NCBI RefSeq assembly: GCF_024614185.1
Contig: NZ_JAHTLF010000016.1
Span: 744,001-808,000 of the forward strand
DNA: 64,000 nt
From: Nocardioides carbamazepini
GTDB taxonomy: Bacteria; Actinomycetota; Actinomycetes; Propionibacteriales; Nocardioidaceae
Direction: 5' to 3'
Numbering within the stretch: the stretch's first letter is position 1; the number at the start of each line of letters is the position of its first letter. Of the stretch, positions 44,091 through 51,734 are shown one piece after another. Under the pieces are notes generated by a model, which did no database searches, was not told where the DNA came from, and worked only from the letters and a program-made list of their open reading frames with translations. The position numbers were made by a program, and so were the translations under genes.

Positions 44091-45061
44091 TGGCCGGAAA
44101 CTCGAGTCGCAAGGGCGCGATCCGCAAGTCGAGCAAGAAGCCGAGCGTCGGCTCCGGCGGCAAGGTCCGCCGTGGCCTCGAGGGCCGGGGGCCGACGCCG
44201 AAGGCGACGGAGCGCGAGTACCACAAGGCGCACAAGGTCGCCGAGGCCAAGAAGCGCGCCGAGAAGCGCGGCGCCGCGGGCCGTGGGCCACGCCGCAAGA
44301 CCGGCGGCGACGAGTGGATCGCCGGACGCAACTCGGTGGTCGAGGCGCTGCGCGAGCGGGTGCCCGTCACGTCGGTCTACGTCGCCGAGGGTGCCGAGCG
44401 CGACGGCCGGCTGCGTGAGGTGTTCCGCATCGCGGCCGAGCACGGCATCGGCCTGCTCGAGGTCAGCCGCGGCGAGCTCGACCGGCTCACCGACGGTGCC
44501 GTCCACCAGGGGCTCGCCGCCCGGATCCCGGCGTACGAGTACGCCCACCCGGACGACCTGCTCGACGCCGCCGACGAGATCGGCCAGAAGCCGCTCGTCG
44601 TGATGCTCGACTCGATCACCGACCCGCGCAACCTCGGCGCGATCGTCCGCAGTGCCGCCGGCTTCGGCGCGCACGGCGTCGTCATCCCCGAGCGTCGCGC
44701 GGCCTCGATGACCGCCGCCGCCTGGAAGACCTCGGCCGGTGCGGCCGCGCGCTGCCCGGTCGCGCAGACGGTCAACCTGACCCGGCAGATCAAGGCCTTC
44801 CAGGAGGCCGGCTGCTTCGTCGTCGGTCTCGCTGCCGACGGCGACCTCACGCTGCCCGAGCTCGTGGCGGACGCCGACCTGGTCGGTGGACCCCTCGTGC
44901 TGGTCGTCGGCTCCGAGGGCGAGGGCCTCTCCCGGCTGGTCGCCGAGACCTGCGACCGCCTGATGTCGATCCCGATGGCCGGCGTACTGGAGTCGCTCAA
45001 CGCCGGCGTCGCCGCGTCGGTGGCCCTGTACGCCGTCGCGGAGGCCCGCGCCGACACGTGA
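44090..45061 (+). CDS. rlmB: 23S rRNA (guanosine-2'-O-)-methyltransferase RlmB-like (SpoU family)
   Basis: SpoU/TrmH-type methyltransferase of 323 residues. A basic Lys/Arg-rich N-terminal tail of ~80 residues precedes the substrate-binding domain (IAGRNSVVEALRERVPV) and the SPOUT knot: MLDSITDPRNLGAIVRSAAGFGA, LVVGSEGEGLSRLV and IPMAGVLESLNAGVAASVALY. Methylates 23S rRNA, probably G2251 by homology. Overlaps cysS and the phosphoesterase gene. Confidence 0.94.
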   Translation: MAGNSSRKGAIRKSSKKPSVGSGGKVRRGLEGRGPTPKATEREYHKAHKVAEAKKRAEKRGAAGRGPRRKTGGDEWIAGRNSVVEALRERVPVTSVYVAEGAERDGRLREVFRIAAEHGIGLLEVSRGELDRLTDGAVHQGLAARIPAYEYAHPDDLLDAADEIGQKPLVVMLDSITDPRNLGAIVRSAAGFGAHGVVIPERRAASMTAAAWKTSAGAAARCPVAQTVNLTRQIKAFQEAGCFVVGLAADGDLTLPELVADADLVGGPLVLVVGSEGEGLSRLVAETCDRLMSIPMAGVLESLNAGVAASVALYAVAEARADT

Positions 45062-46560
45062 TCTCGACCCGCCGTCTCCTCGCGGTCCTGGCCCATGCCG
45101 GGGCCTGGGCGGTGCTGTCGGTCGCGATCGCGGCCGCGATCTTCGTCAACAGCGAGCGGACCGTCGAGATCGCCAGCCACGAGGCGACGCTCAGCCCCGA
45201 CTTCTCCGGCGAGGTCGTCGCCCGGATGGGACCGGTGCTGCCCGATCTCCGGATCCCGTCGGGCACCTGGGTCGGCGTGGAGGTCGAGCTCGGGAAGACC
45301 GACGCCGCCACGCTCGAGGAGCTGACCGGCCGGTACGCCGCGATCGCCTCCCAGCCGGAGGGACAGATCGCGGTCGCCGAGCGGACGGTCGTCGCGATGG
45401 CGCTCGCCGCTGCCGTGCAGGGTGCCGTGCTGGGAGGCGTCCCCCTGCTCGTGTGGGCCGCCGTCGGGCCCACTCGACGGCGGGAGCTCTACGCCGGGCT
45501 GCGCACCCGCGGCGGCATCGCCGTGTCGGGCCTCGTGGTCGTGCTGGTCGTCGTGGCGGTCATCCCCTACGGCTGGGGTCGCACCGACCCGCCGGCCGAG
45601 CACTGGACGGCGCTGCACGACTTCCTCGGCCCCGAGGTGCCGTTGCCCGCCGAGGCTGCCGACGTCGAGGTGATGTCCGACGCGACGACCGCCCAGTCCC
45701 GGCGCCTTATCGAGAGCGGGATCAGCAGCTACCAGAAGAGCGTCGAGTTCTACTCCCAGGCCGCGGACAACGCCGCCGCGCTCGAGCTGCGCCAGCCGGA
45801 GGAGGGGGAGACGGTCGTCCTCCTCGTCTCCGACCGGCACGACAACGTCGGCATGGACAAGGTCGCCCGGGCGATCGCCGATGCCGGTGGCGCCACGGCC
45901 GTGTACGACGCCGGTGACGACACCTCGACCGGCAGTCGGTGGGAGGCGTTCTCCCTCGACTCGCTGGCCGCCACCTTCGAGGACTTCGACGGCCGGTGGG
46001 CCGTCGCCGGCAACCACGACAGCGGCGGCTTCGTGCGCTCGCACCTCGAGGACCTCGGCTGGACCTACTTCGACGACGAGGTGATCGACGGGCCCGGCGA
46101 CTCGCGGATCCTCGGGATCGACGACCCGCGCTCCAGCGGGCTGGGGGACTGGCGCGAGCAGACCGGTCTCAGCTTCGGTGAGGTGGCCGAGCTGCTGGCC
46201 GATGCCGCCTGCGCCGCCGACGAGGACGGCGACCGGGTCGGCACGCTGCTCGTCCACGATGCCAATATCGCCAAGCCCGCTCTGGCCCGCGGCTGCGTCG
46301 ACCTCGTGCTCGGCGGTCACGTCCACGTGCAGACCGGGCCCACGGAGGTCACCGCTGAGGACGGCCGGGTCGGCTACACCTACACCCTCGGGACGACGGG
46401 CGGCGCGGCGTACGCGATCGCCATCGGCAGCAAGCTGCGCCGTCCGGCCAGCATCGGCCTGGTGACCTACCGCGACGGCCGGCCGGTCGGTATCCAGTCG
46501 GTCACGCTGCAGCCCAACGGCCGCTACGAGGTCGACCCGTGGGCGGAGCTCACCTACTGA
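45058..46560 (+). CDS. membrane-anchored metallophosphoesterase
   Basis: A 500-residue protein with three membrane segments in the first ~180 residues and a calcineurin-like phosphoesterase domain after residue ~250: VSDRHDNVGMDK (an Arg replaces the usual residue between Asp and His), AGNHDSGGF, VHDANIAKP and GGHVHVQTGP. The GTG start overlaps the rlmB stop by 4 bp, so it is coupled to cysS-rlmB. The active site should face outside if the helices anchor it in the usual way. Substrate unknown. Confidence 0.88.
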   Translation: MISTRRLLAVLAHAGAWAVLSVAIAAAIFVNSERTVEIASHEATLSPDFSGEVVARMGPVLPDLRIPSGTWVGVEVELGKTDAATLEELTGRYAAIASQPEGQIAVAERTVVAMALAAAVQGAVLGGVPLLVWAAVGPTRRRELYAGLRTRGGIAVSGLVVVLVVVAVIPYGWGRTDPPAEHWTALHDFLGPEVPLPAEAADVEVMSDATTAQSRRLIESGISSYQKSVEFYSQAADNAAALELRQPEEGETVVLLVSDRHDNVGMDKVARAIADAGGATAVYDAGDDTSTGSRWEAFSLDSLAATFEDFDGRWAVAGNHDSGGFVRSHLEDLGWTYFDDEVIDGPGDSRILGIDDPRSSGLGDWREQTGLSFGEVAELLADAACAADEDGDRVGTLLVHDANIAKPALARGCVDLVLGGHVHVQTGPTEVTAEDGRVGYTYTLGTTGGAAYAIAIGSKLRRPASIGLVTYRDGRPVGIQSVTLQPNGRYEVDPWAELTY

Positions 46561-46571
46561 CACCTCGTCGG

Positions 46572-46609
46572 TGCGCCAACATAAATACCTTGAAAAATGT
46601 TGTGGCGCA
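46572..46609. terminator. hairpin at the start of the low-GC stretch
   Basis: TGCGCCAACAT (46572-46582) pairs with ATGTTGTGGCGCA (46597-46609) with one bulged base. It lies 12 bp after the phosphoesterase stop where base composition abruptly drops. It may be a terminator or the scar of an insertion. Confidence 0.4.
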
Positions 46610-46634
46610 GTGGATCCCTTGGTAACTTGCTTTT

Positions 46635-47060
46635 ATGTTTACCTCTACCATTTCGCGAATTGGCCGCAGGATCACAGGCCTTGGTGCTATCACCCTCAGT
46701 CTGGTGATCTTGACTCCTGCTGCCTCTTTCGCTGGGACCAGTCAGTTCGCCAAGTACCAAAGTTTTCAAGGAAACTGCACAGGCGCGAACTACGAAGCGT
46801 GGGCGTACTTCGAGCAGTCTGGTGACAAGGTGACGGCAACCGACATGTGCGTCGATGGACACTCGGCTGTGACGAAGTGGAAGGCGGGCAACCTTGGTGA
46901 TCCGAAACTGCTCTGGGCAAGCGGCGGTGCCGGAGACAGCGTTACGATCTCGCGTCCCGAGATTCCAGAGGGTGCGGATGTATTCATCAAGGCGTGCATC
47001 GGAGAATTTGGGTCAAAGACAGTGATCGACTGCACTGAATGGAAAGTGGGAGTCGCGTAG
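46635..47060 (+). CDS. small secreted protein of foreign composition
   Basis: A 141-residue protein with a clear signal peptide (RRITGLGAITLSLVILTPAASFA) and a mature part of ~108 residues with four cysteines, suggestive of two disulfides (NCTGANYEAW, TDMCVDG, KACIGEFG, VIDCTEW). GC content and codon use are far lower than in neighbours, suggesting recent transfer. No ribosome site stands out. Function unknown. Confidence 0.65.
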   Translation: MFTSTISRIGRRITGLGAITLSLVILTPAASFAGTSQFAKYQSFQGNCTGANYEAWAYFEQSGDKVTATDMCVDGHSAVTKWKAGNLGDPKLLWASGGAGDSVTISRPEIPEGADVFIKACIGEFGSKTVIDCTEWKVGVA

Positions 47061-47089
47061 ATGTAAATAGCTGACCTGGCCCCGGCAGC

Positions 47090-47254
47090 ATGTCGACCCC
47101 GGCGACGAAGGTCGCCTGCACGGAGGGCGCGACCAACACGTCGATCGTCAAGATCGTCTCGGTCGGCAAGGCGGGCGAGAAGTGCGCGAACGGCTCCCAG
47201 CCGCTGGAGAACGTGACCCGCAAGACGCTGCTCTGCCTCGGCCCGGCCGCCTGA
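47090..47254 (+). pseudogene. 54-residue remnant of a secreted/lipoprotein C-terminus
   Basis: The frame (MSTPATKVACTEGATN ... LLCLGPAA) has the high GC of the chromosome and two or three cysteines, and reads like the C-terminal end of LppU-type secreted proteins, in which cysteines frame an ATN...VV motif. There is no ribosome site or signal peptide and an in-frame stop lies 16 bp upstream, so it is probably the tail of a gene cut off by the low-GC insertion. It could also be a small ORF. Confidence 0.45.
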
Positions 47255-47273
47255 GCCGCGTCGTTCCTCCCAA

Positions 47274-47330
47274 CGCACCTGACGAACGGGCTGTGAGCTG
47301 GCGCCGAGCGCGACCCGTTCGTCAGGTGCG
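47274..47330. terminator. perfect 17-bp inverted repeat upstream of the tRNA
   Basis: CGCACCTGACGAACGGG (47274-47290) and its exact complement (47314-47330) around a 23-nt loop. It follows the gene remnant and precedes the tRNA; probably a terminator that isolates the tRNA gene. Confidence 0.6.
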
Positions 47331-47387
47331 ACGGGGAACGGCCCGAGGTGCTGCCCCGCCAGGCGGGCCCTAGGCTGTTCTCCACGA

Positions 47388-47469
47388 TCCCCGGTTGGTC
47401 TGCCGGCAGGGCCCGCCTGACTTTGAATCAGGACAAGCGACGTAGGTTCGACTCCTACCCGGGGAGCCA
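47388..47469 (+). tRNA. tRNA-Gln (anticodon TTG)
   Basis: Acceptor stem TCCCCGG/CCGGGGA, discriminator G and encoded CCA; anticodon stem CCTGA/TCAGG with loop CTTTGAA, anticodon TTG at 47423-47425; T arm GTAGG/CCTAC with loop TTCGACT. The D stem has one mismatch and the variable loop is 9 nt, longer than usual for tRNA-Gln. The 3' half from the anticodon loop onward is the att repeat of the integrative element, so this copy has a chromosomal 5' half and an element-supplied 3' half. Confidence 0.75.
47421..47467 (+). repeat. attL, 47-bp direct repeat within tRNA-Gln
   Basis: Identical over 47 bp to 55480-55526. It spans the anticodon loop, variable loop, T arm and 3' acceptor strand. The integrase gene lies 120 bp inside and is transcribed toward it, the usual layout for tRNA-targeting elements. 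Confidence 0.9.
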
Positions 47470-47547
47470 GACAGCGGAGTATCCGCAGGTCAGCGAGCGT
47501 GTGGCCGTGGTGAGTACGAATCATCACGGCCACACTCACACTCGCAG

Positions 47548-47564
47548 TCTCACGGGATTCTCAC
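47548..47564 (+). promoter_or_regulatory. possible integrase arm-type sites, left end
   Basis: TCTCAC at 47548-47553 and 47559-47564, 11 bp apart, between attL and the integrase gene. A similar pair occurs near attR at 55354. Paired short direct repeats flanking both att cores are typical arm-binding sites of tyrosine integrases. Confidence 0.4.
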
Positions 47565-47586
47565 GCGATGCACGCTGCTGCCCCGC

Positions 47587-48777
47587 TCAGCGGGCTGCGG
47601 CGAACACCTCTCCGACGGCAGCGGCGGCGCTCGCGGCCCCGCTCTCACTGGGCTTCACGTAGAACGCGAGGTGCGTCGCGACGGTGTGCCCAAGGACGGC
47701 GGCAGCGTCGGCCGGGGCTACCCCAGCGCGGTGCATGAGCGTCGCCAGCGAGTGCCGCAGCGCGTGTAGGCGGATCACGGGCAGGCCGCTGGTCGTGCGC
47801 AGGCTGCGCCACCGCAGCGCGTAGGTCTCAGGGTGGATGCCCTGGCCCAGCGCGTTCACGATCACGAGTCCGGTGTCCTCGTACGCCGCGCCCACCTTCA
47901 GTCGGTCGGCAGCCTGCCGGGCTCGCAGGCTGCGGAGCGCTGCCACGGTGCCCGGGGCCATGACCTCCGCCGCGACCGTCCTGGTGCTCGCGTCGCTCTT
48001 GGTGTCGTCGAGGGACGTTGCGCCTCCCCGGCCAATCTTGACCCGGCTCGACTCCACCAAGACGGTGCCAGCGTCGAGGTCAACCGACGACCAACGAAGC
48101 CCCAGCACCTCACTGCGGCGTAGCCCGCACGTGGCCAGCATGAACGCGGCGTGTGCCCAGTCGTCGCAGGTGGAGGTGACGTGGGAGCGGAACGCGAGCA
48201 ACTGCCCGGGCTCCCAGATCTGAACCGGAGCGCTGTCGCCCTTCCGCTTGCGGCGCGGCTTAACATCGGCGGCGACGTTGCGCCGCAGCACGTCTGTGCT
48301 CACGCCGTACTGGAGACACTGCCGCAGGCTCCCCAGCGCGTACACCAGCGATCGGTGAGACAGCGGCCGACCCCTGCGCCCTCCCTCGGTCGCCAGTGCC
48401 TCCATGATGCCCTCAACGTCGCGACGGGTGATGCTCTGCGCTGCCCGCCTGCCGAGCCTGTCGAGCACCGGGGCAAGGGCGTCGGCGTACCCGGAGCGAG
48501 TGACCTCGCGAACGTCCCGCTTGCTGGCGAGCCAGTCGGTAGCAAGCGTCTCCAACGTGACCTTGCTCGGCTGGGTGTAGTCACCCTCGGCAAGCCGGGC
48601 ACGGGTCTCGGTGACGAACGTCCGCGCCGCCGCGAGGCTGTCGCGGGTGGCGGTGATCTGCTTGCGGGGCGCGCCCTTCGGGGCCACGTCCAAGGTCACC
48701 CGGAAGCGGGGTCGCCCCTGCTTGTCGAACACGAGCCTGATCGGCTCGTCCTCTCTGGGTCTGGTGATCCTTGCCAT
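47587..48777 (-). CDS. int: tyrosine-type site-specific integrase
   Basis: A 396-residue phage-type recombinase. An N-terminal AP2-like/arm-binding region precedes the core-binding SAM-like domain (LETLATDWLASKRDVREVTR) and the catalytic domain: first Arg in ATCGLRRSEVLGLRW, HxxR in HALRHSLATLM, His in VLGHTVATHLAFYV with the nucleophilic Tyr. The start follows GAGAGGAGAACAGCA. It reads toward attL and is expected to integrate and, with the excisionase, excise the element at tRNA-Gln. Confidence 0.96.
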   Translation of the reverse strand: MARITRPREDEPIRLVFDKQGRPRFRVTLDVAPKGAPRKQITATRDSLAAARTFVTETRARLAEGDYTQPSKVTLETLATDWLASKRDVREVTRSGYADALAPVLDRLGRRAAQSITRRDVEGIMEALATEGGRRGRPLSHRSLVYALGSLRQCLQYGVSTDVLRRNVAADVKPRRKRKGDSAPVQIWEPGQLLAFRSHVTSTCDDWAHAAFMLATCGLRRSEVLGLRWSSVDLDAGTVLVESSRVKIGRGGATSLDDTKSDASTRTVAAEVMAPGTVAALRSLRARQAADRLKVGAAYEDTGLVIVNALGQGIHPETYALRWRSLRTTSGLPVIRLHALRHSLATLMHRAGVAPADAAAVLGHTVATHLAFYVKPSESGAASAAAAVGEVFAAAR

Positions 48778-48848
48778 TGCTGTTCTCCTCTCGTTGCCCG
48801 GCTTGGGTGCCGGGGTCTGGGTGTGGGTCAGTTGGGGGTCATCGGAGG

Positions 48849-49457
48849 TCAGTCATCGGGGCTGATGTATCCGCGCTCGCGTGCCTGCTGGAGCCAGGTC
48901 CGAACGCGGGTACGGGTGAGGGCTCCGCCGCCCCTGGAGGTGACGCCCTCGGTGCCTAGGACAGTCCAGACATCGCGAGCAGCGAACGGGTTCCGGCTGC
49001 CTTTGACAGACCTGTAGATGTCGGCGACGTGGCGAAGGAGTCGATCGTGCTGCTCGGCGGCAGGCCCATCGGGGGCCGTGTATCGCTTGGCGGGCTGACC
49101 CTGTCGCTGGCCGATGCGCTTGGCGGCCTCGCGTGAGCCCCAGATTGCGGTGCCCCATGGGACAGACTCGACAACAGCGCGGGTGACCGAGGCGGGGTTC
49201 GCCCACTCCGGTCGCGGTTCGCCAAGGGTGCCGCCGACCGAGGTCAGGGTGACCGAGGCGGGTACGGCGTTGCCTTTGCGGTCCGTCGCCCAGTCGACGA
49301 TGACGGCCCAGTCCTTGCCGTCGCGGTCGGTGTGGCGAGCGACGGTGCGGTTCTCCCACCCGTTGGAACTCTGGCCCTCCTGCACGCGACGTGCCCACTG
49401 AGCGCCGAGGTCTGCTGCCCATCGGGCGAGGTCCCGTGCTGTCTTGTCCGTTCCCAT
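48849..49457 (-). CDS. hypothetical protein of the integrative element
   Basis: A 202-residue protein starting MGTDKTARDLARWAADLGAQW. The middle is beta-rich (DWAVIVDWATDRKGNAVPASVTLTS is split here by function-free sequence) and the C-terminus (ARDVWTVLGTEGVTSRGGG ... VRTWLQQARERGYI) resembles a winged-helix or phage-type binding domain. No catalytic motif. It lies 71 bp upstream of the integrase on the same strand and diverges from the excisionase-like gene. Function not recognised. Confidence 0.7.
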   Translation of the reverse strand: MGTDKTARDLARWAADLGAQWARRVQEGQSSNGWENRTVARHTDRDGKDWAVIVDWATDRKGNAVPASVTLTSVGGTLGEPRPEWANPASVTRAVVESVPWGTAIWGSREAAKRIGQRQGQPAKRYTAPDGPAAEQHDRLLRHVADIYRSVKGSRNPFAARDVWTVLGTEGVTSRGGGALTRTRVRTWLQQARERGYISPDD

Positions 49458-49555
49458 GTCATAAACGATACATCACGCCGTGAACTGTGCCGGATATTTG
49501 AACCTGGGTCCGGCGACCGCCGCACGGATGAGCACGAACGATGGAGAGCGCAGGG

Positions 49556-49804
49556 ATGATGAGCGCGAACGAGACTCAGGTGTTGAGGGACGAGCGGTTC
49601 GGGCTGCTCTCCGAGGTGCGAGACAGGGCCACCGTGCCCGTGTGGAGCCACGACGGACCGAGTGCGGCTCGGCTCCTCGGTTTGGGGAGGTCGGCCGCGT
49701 ACGAGGCCGCACGGAACGGCGAGATGCCGGGGGTCGTCCGCATCGGAGGCGCGGTGCGCGTGAGTGTCCCGACGCTGCTGGCGGCGCTGGGGGTCGAGCA
49801 GTGA
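49556..49804 (+). CDS. excisionase-like helix-turn-helix protein
   Basis: An 82-residue protein with a MerR/AlpA-type helix-turn-helix (SAARLLGLGRSAAYEAARNG) followed by VRIGGAVRVSVPTLLAALG, the signature of DNA-binding excisionases and AlpA-like activators. GGAG lies 9 bp before the chosen ATG; an ATG one codon later or 5 codons earlier is possible. It heads an operon in which successive genes overlap by 1-4 bp. Probably controls excision and possibly expression of the element. Confidence 0.8.
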   Translation: MMSANETQVLRDERFGLLSEVRDRATVPVWSHDGPSAARLLGLGRSAAYEAARNGEMPGVVRIGGAVRVSVPTLLAALGVEQ

Positions 49805-50043
49805 CCAGCGTCCTGACTCCTCAGCACTGGCTCGACCGCGCTGAGCACTGCGAGTTCGATGGGCTGGCTGAGACCTACCGCGAGGTGGCTCGGGCGCTCA
49901 CGCCGCCGGTCGAGGCCAATGAGGTGCTGTCGCGGTCGGCTGTTCTGGTCGAGGTCGCCCGCGACGAGGACGAGCCTGAGCGGTCGGCCTTGCTGGCGAC
50001 TGCTGGGGCGCTGGTCGCAACGTTGAGGCGGGTGCTCCGGTGA
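49801..50043 (+). CDS. small hypothetical protein of the element operon
   Basis: An 80-residue, mostly helical acidic protein (VTSVLTPQHWLDRAEHCEFDG ... is its beginning, split here). The GTG start overlaps the previous stop and its own stop overlaps the next start, so it is translationally coupled on both sides. No family recognised. Confidence 0.7.
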   Translation: MTSVLTPQHWLDRAEHCEFDGLAETYREVARALTPPVEANEVLSRSAVLVEVARDEDEPERSALLATAGALVATLRRVLR

Positions 50044-51050
50044 GCGCGTTCAACGCGTTCGACTGGTTCCGGGCCGTGCGCGCCGCGATCAGGTCAGGTC
50101 AGCCGGGGATGGTGCCTGCCGTGATGATGACGGCGTTCGTGCTTCAGGACTACTCGGACTACGGCACGGGGGAGCGGGCTCGACCGATGGCATCGACGCT
50201 GGCATGGGAGACGGGCCAGGACGAGCGCACGGTCCGGCGTCACCTTGGGGCAATGAGGGACGCGGGTCTGATCGAGCAGATCCGACGCGGTGGAGGTGCC
50301 GGTGCATCGGCTCGGGGCACGGAGTGGAGGCTCCGGATCCCTGTCGCAACTGCGGACACTAGTGACCTGAGTACGGGAACTCCGGACAGAACTCCGGACA
50401 GAACTCCGGACACTGGTGGCCTACAAATCGAGAACATCGAGAGCACCGAGATTCCTCATCTTCCTTTCTCAGACGCGAACGCGAACGCGAGGAGGGACGA
50501 GGGAGGAGGACCCGGCGCTGACGCGCGGGGCCGCGACGCGGGGACGTCCCCGGAGTCGGAGCTGCTGGTCAAGGCTGGGCTCCCTGTCGAGGACGTCGCT
50601 GAGTTCGTCGCGTACATCCGCACCAAGCACGCGGTGAAGTTCCCGGAGAAGTGGCTACGAACTGCGGCGGAGCGGAACCTCCCCGAGGTCGTCGCGGAGT
50701 GGAGGGACGAGCGCGACGAGGCGGCCAGCAACGAGGCATCGGCGCAGTCTGGTCGAGTCCTGGGGTACGCCCGCTCGCGTGGACTGACGCCGTATTCGTC
50801 GGAGCCACTGTGGCTTGAAGCCTGGGCGGTGGCAGGAGCAGTCAGCCGAGGGACCGAGACCGAGGCCGAGGCGCTGATGAAGATCGACGAGATCGTCACA
50901 CGTCGAAAGGGAGTGCCCACGGACGAGTCCGTCGTCGCGGAGGTCGATGTCGAGGACCACCGCTCCGCCGGTCAGGACGTCGACCTGTGCCAGTTGGAGA
51001 CGGCGCGCGAGGACCGGGGATCCATCGGTGTGAGGGGAGAAACGGCGTGA
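50040..51050 (+). CDS. winged-helix protein, replication-initiator-like
   Basis: A 336-residue protein. The N-terminal ~100 residues form a winged helix (MASTLAWETGQDERTVRRHLGAMRDAGLIEQI is a split match) like the DnaD/Rep helix-turn-helix proteins of phages and elements. A TPDRTPDRTPDT linker, encoded by three 12-bp repeats at 50378-50413, and a low-complexity region separate it from a helical C-terminal domain. It may start element replication or help load helicase; no primase or helicase motif is seen. Confidence 0.65.
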   Translation: MSAFNAFDWFRAVRAAIRSGQPGMVPAVMMTAFVLQDYSDYGTGERARPMASTLAWETGQDERTVRRHLGAMRDAGLIEQIRRGGGAGASARGTEWRLRIPVATADTSDLSTGTPDRTPDRTPDTGGLQIENIESTEIPHLPFSDANANARRDEGGGPGADARGRDAGTSPESELLVKAGLPVEDVAEFVAYIRTKHAVKFPEKWLRTAAERNLPEVVAEWRDERDEAASNEASAQSGRVLGYARSRGLTPYSSEPLWLEAWAVAGAVSRGTETEAEALMKIDEIVTRRKGVPTDESVVAEVDVEDHRSAGQDVDLCQLETAREDRGSIGVRGETA

Positions 51051-51205
51051 ACAGGAAGATCGAGCCGGTGCACATCCGGGTCACCGGTCCGCGTGAGTCC
51101 GTGGTCCGGGCGATGCAGGTCATTCAGGCCGCGCTGGATGCCGAAGGGTTCCCGGAGGTCAGGCCGGAGCCGAGTCTTCGGCTTGTCCGAGGCGGTGCAG
51201 CGTGA
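51047..51205 (+). CDS. small hypothetical protein (52 residues)
   Basis: A GTG overlapping the previous stop opens NRKIEPVHIRVTGPRESVV, followed by a helical segment and RLVRGGAA. The pattern beta-helix-beta suggests a small alpha/beta fold. Its stop overlaps the next start. Function unknown. Confidence 0.6.
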   Translation: MNRKIEPVHIRVTGPRESVVRAMQVIQAALDAEGFPEVRPEPSLRLVRGGAA

Positions 51206-51396
51206 GCATCTGGCGATGCTCGGGAGGCTGCGGTCGGTCAACGCCGCCCGGCTCGGCCTGCTCATCCTGCACGGTCTTCCGACAGCGCTTCATGGGCGGC
51301 TGGGACCCGTTCGCATCGTTCGGCAGGTCCGAGGCCGTCGAGAACGAGAACGGCGCTCAGATCCTCGTTCAGGGTGAGGGCGGTGAGGTCGCGTGA
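51202..51396 (+). CDS. small Cys-rich protein (64 residues)
   Basis: A GTG-started frame with CSGGCGR and CSSC pairs near the N-terminus, spaced like a zinc ribbon. Overlaps its neighbours at both ends in the coupled operon. No function recognised. Confidence 0.5.
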   Translation: MSIWRCSGGCGRSTPPGSACSSCTVFRQRFMGGWDPFASFGRSEAVENENGAQILVQGEGGEVA

Positions 51397-51734
51397 ACTC
51401 GGTGTTGTGGGCGTTGGCCGACGCGCTGGACATCGTGCCGACGCCGCCTGATGCGAGGGTGGCCGCGATGTTGACCGGCTGGTGGTCGCGACCGCGACTG
51501 ATCGGCTGCGCGGCGCTGCGGAAGGACTCCACGGCCCCATGGTTCGTCTGCGCTCCTGACCCGACTGTGCTCTGCGGAGCCTGTGCGGCTGAGCGTCACA
51601 AGACCGAGCGCAGGTGCATGTTCTGCCACGCCGAGGTGGCGCCCACCGACGAGGTCGCAGTCATCCACGAGATGAAGAACGCCACGGTCGTCGTGCTCGG
51701 CCGAACCCACCAGACCTGTCAGGAGGAGAAGTGA
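51393..51734 (+). CDS. zinc-finger-like hypothetical protein
   Basis: A 113-residue protein. After a helical N-terminus it has LCGACAAERHKTERRCMFCH, two CxxC knuckles with a histidine, a probable zinc-binding site, and a later single Cys. Coupled to both neighbours. Proteins of this kind are common and uncharacterised in actinophages and related elements. Confidence 0.65.
   Translation: MNSVLWALADALDIVPTPPDARVAAMLTGWWSRPRLIGCAALRKDSTAPWFVCAPDPTVLCGACAAERHKTERRCMFCHAEVAPTDEVAVIHEMKNATVVVLGRTHQTCQEEK

Noticed and set aside
40938..44291. 1117-residue open frame on the minus strand
   Set aside because: It lies opposite the Ig-like protein and cysS, is made of Arg/Gly/Ala/Asp-rich sequence without motifs, and results from high GC at third positions.
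46790..47539. 249-residue open frame on the minus strand across the tRNA
   Set aside because: It crosses the tRNA, the att site and a perfect terminator-like inverted repeat, and has no domain.
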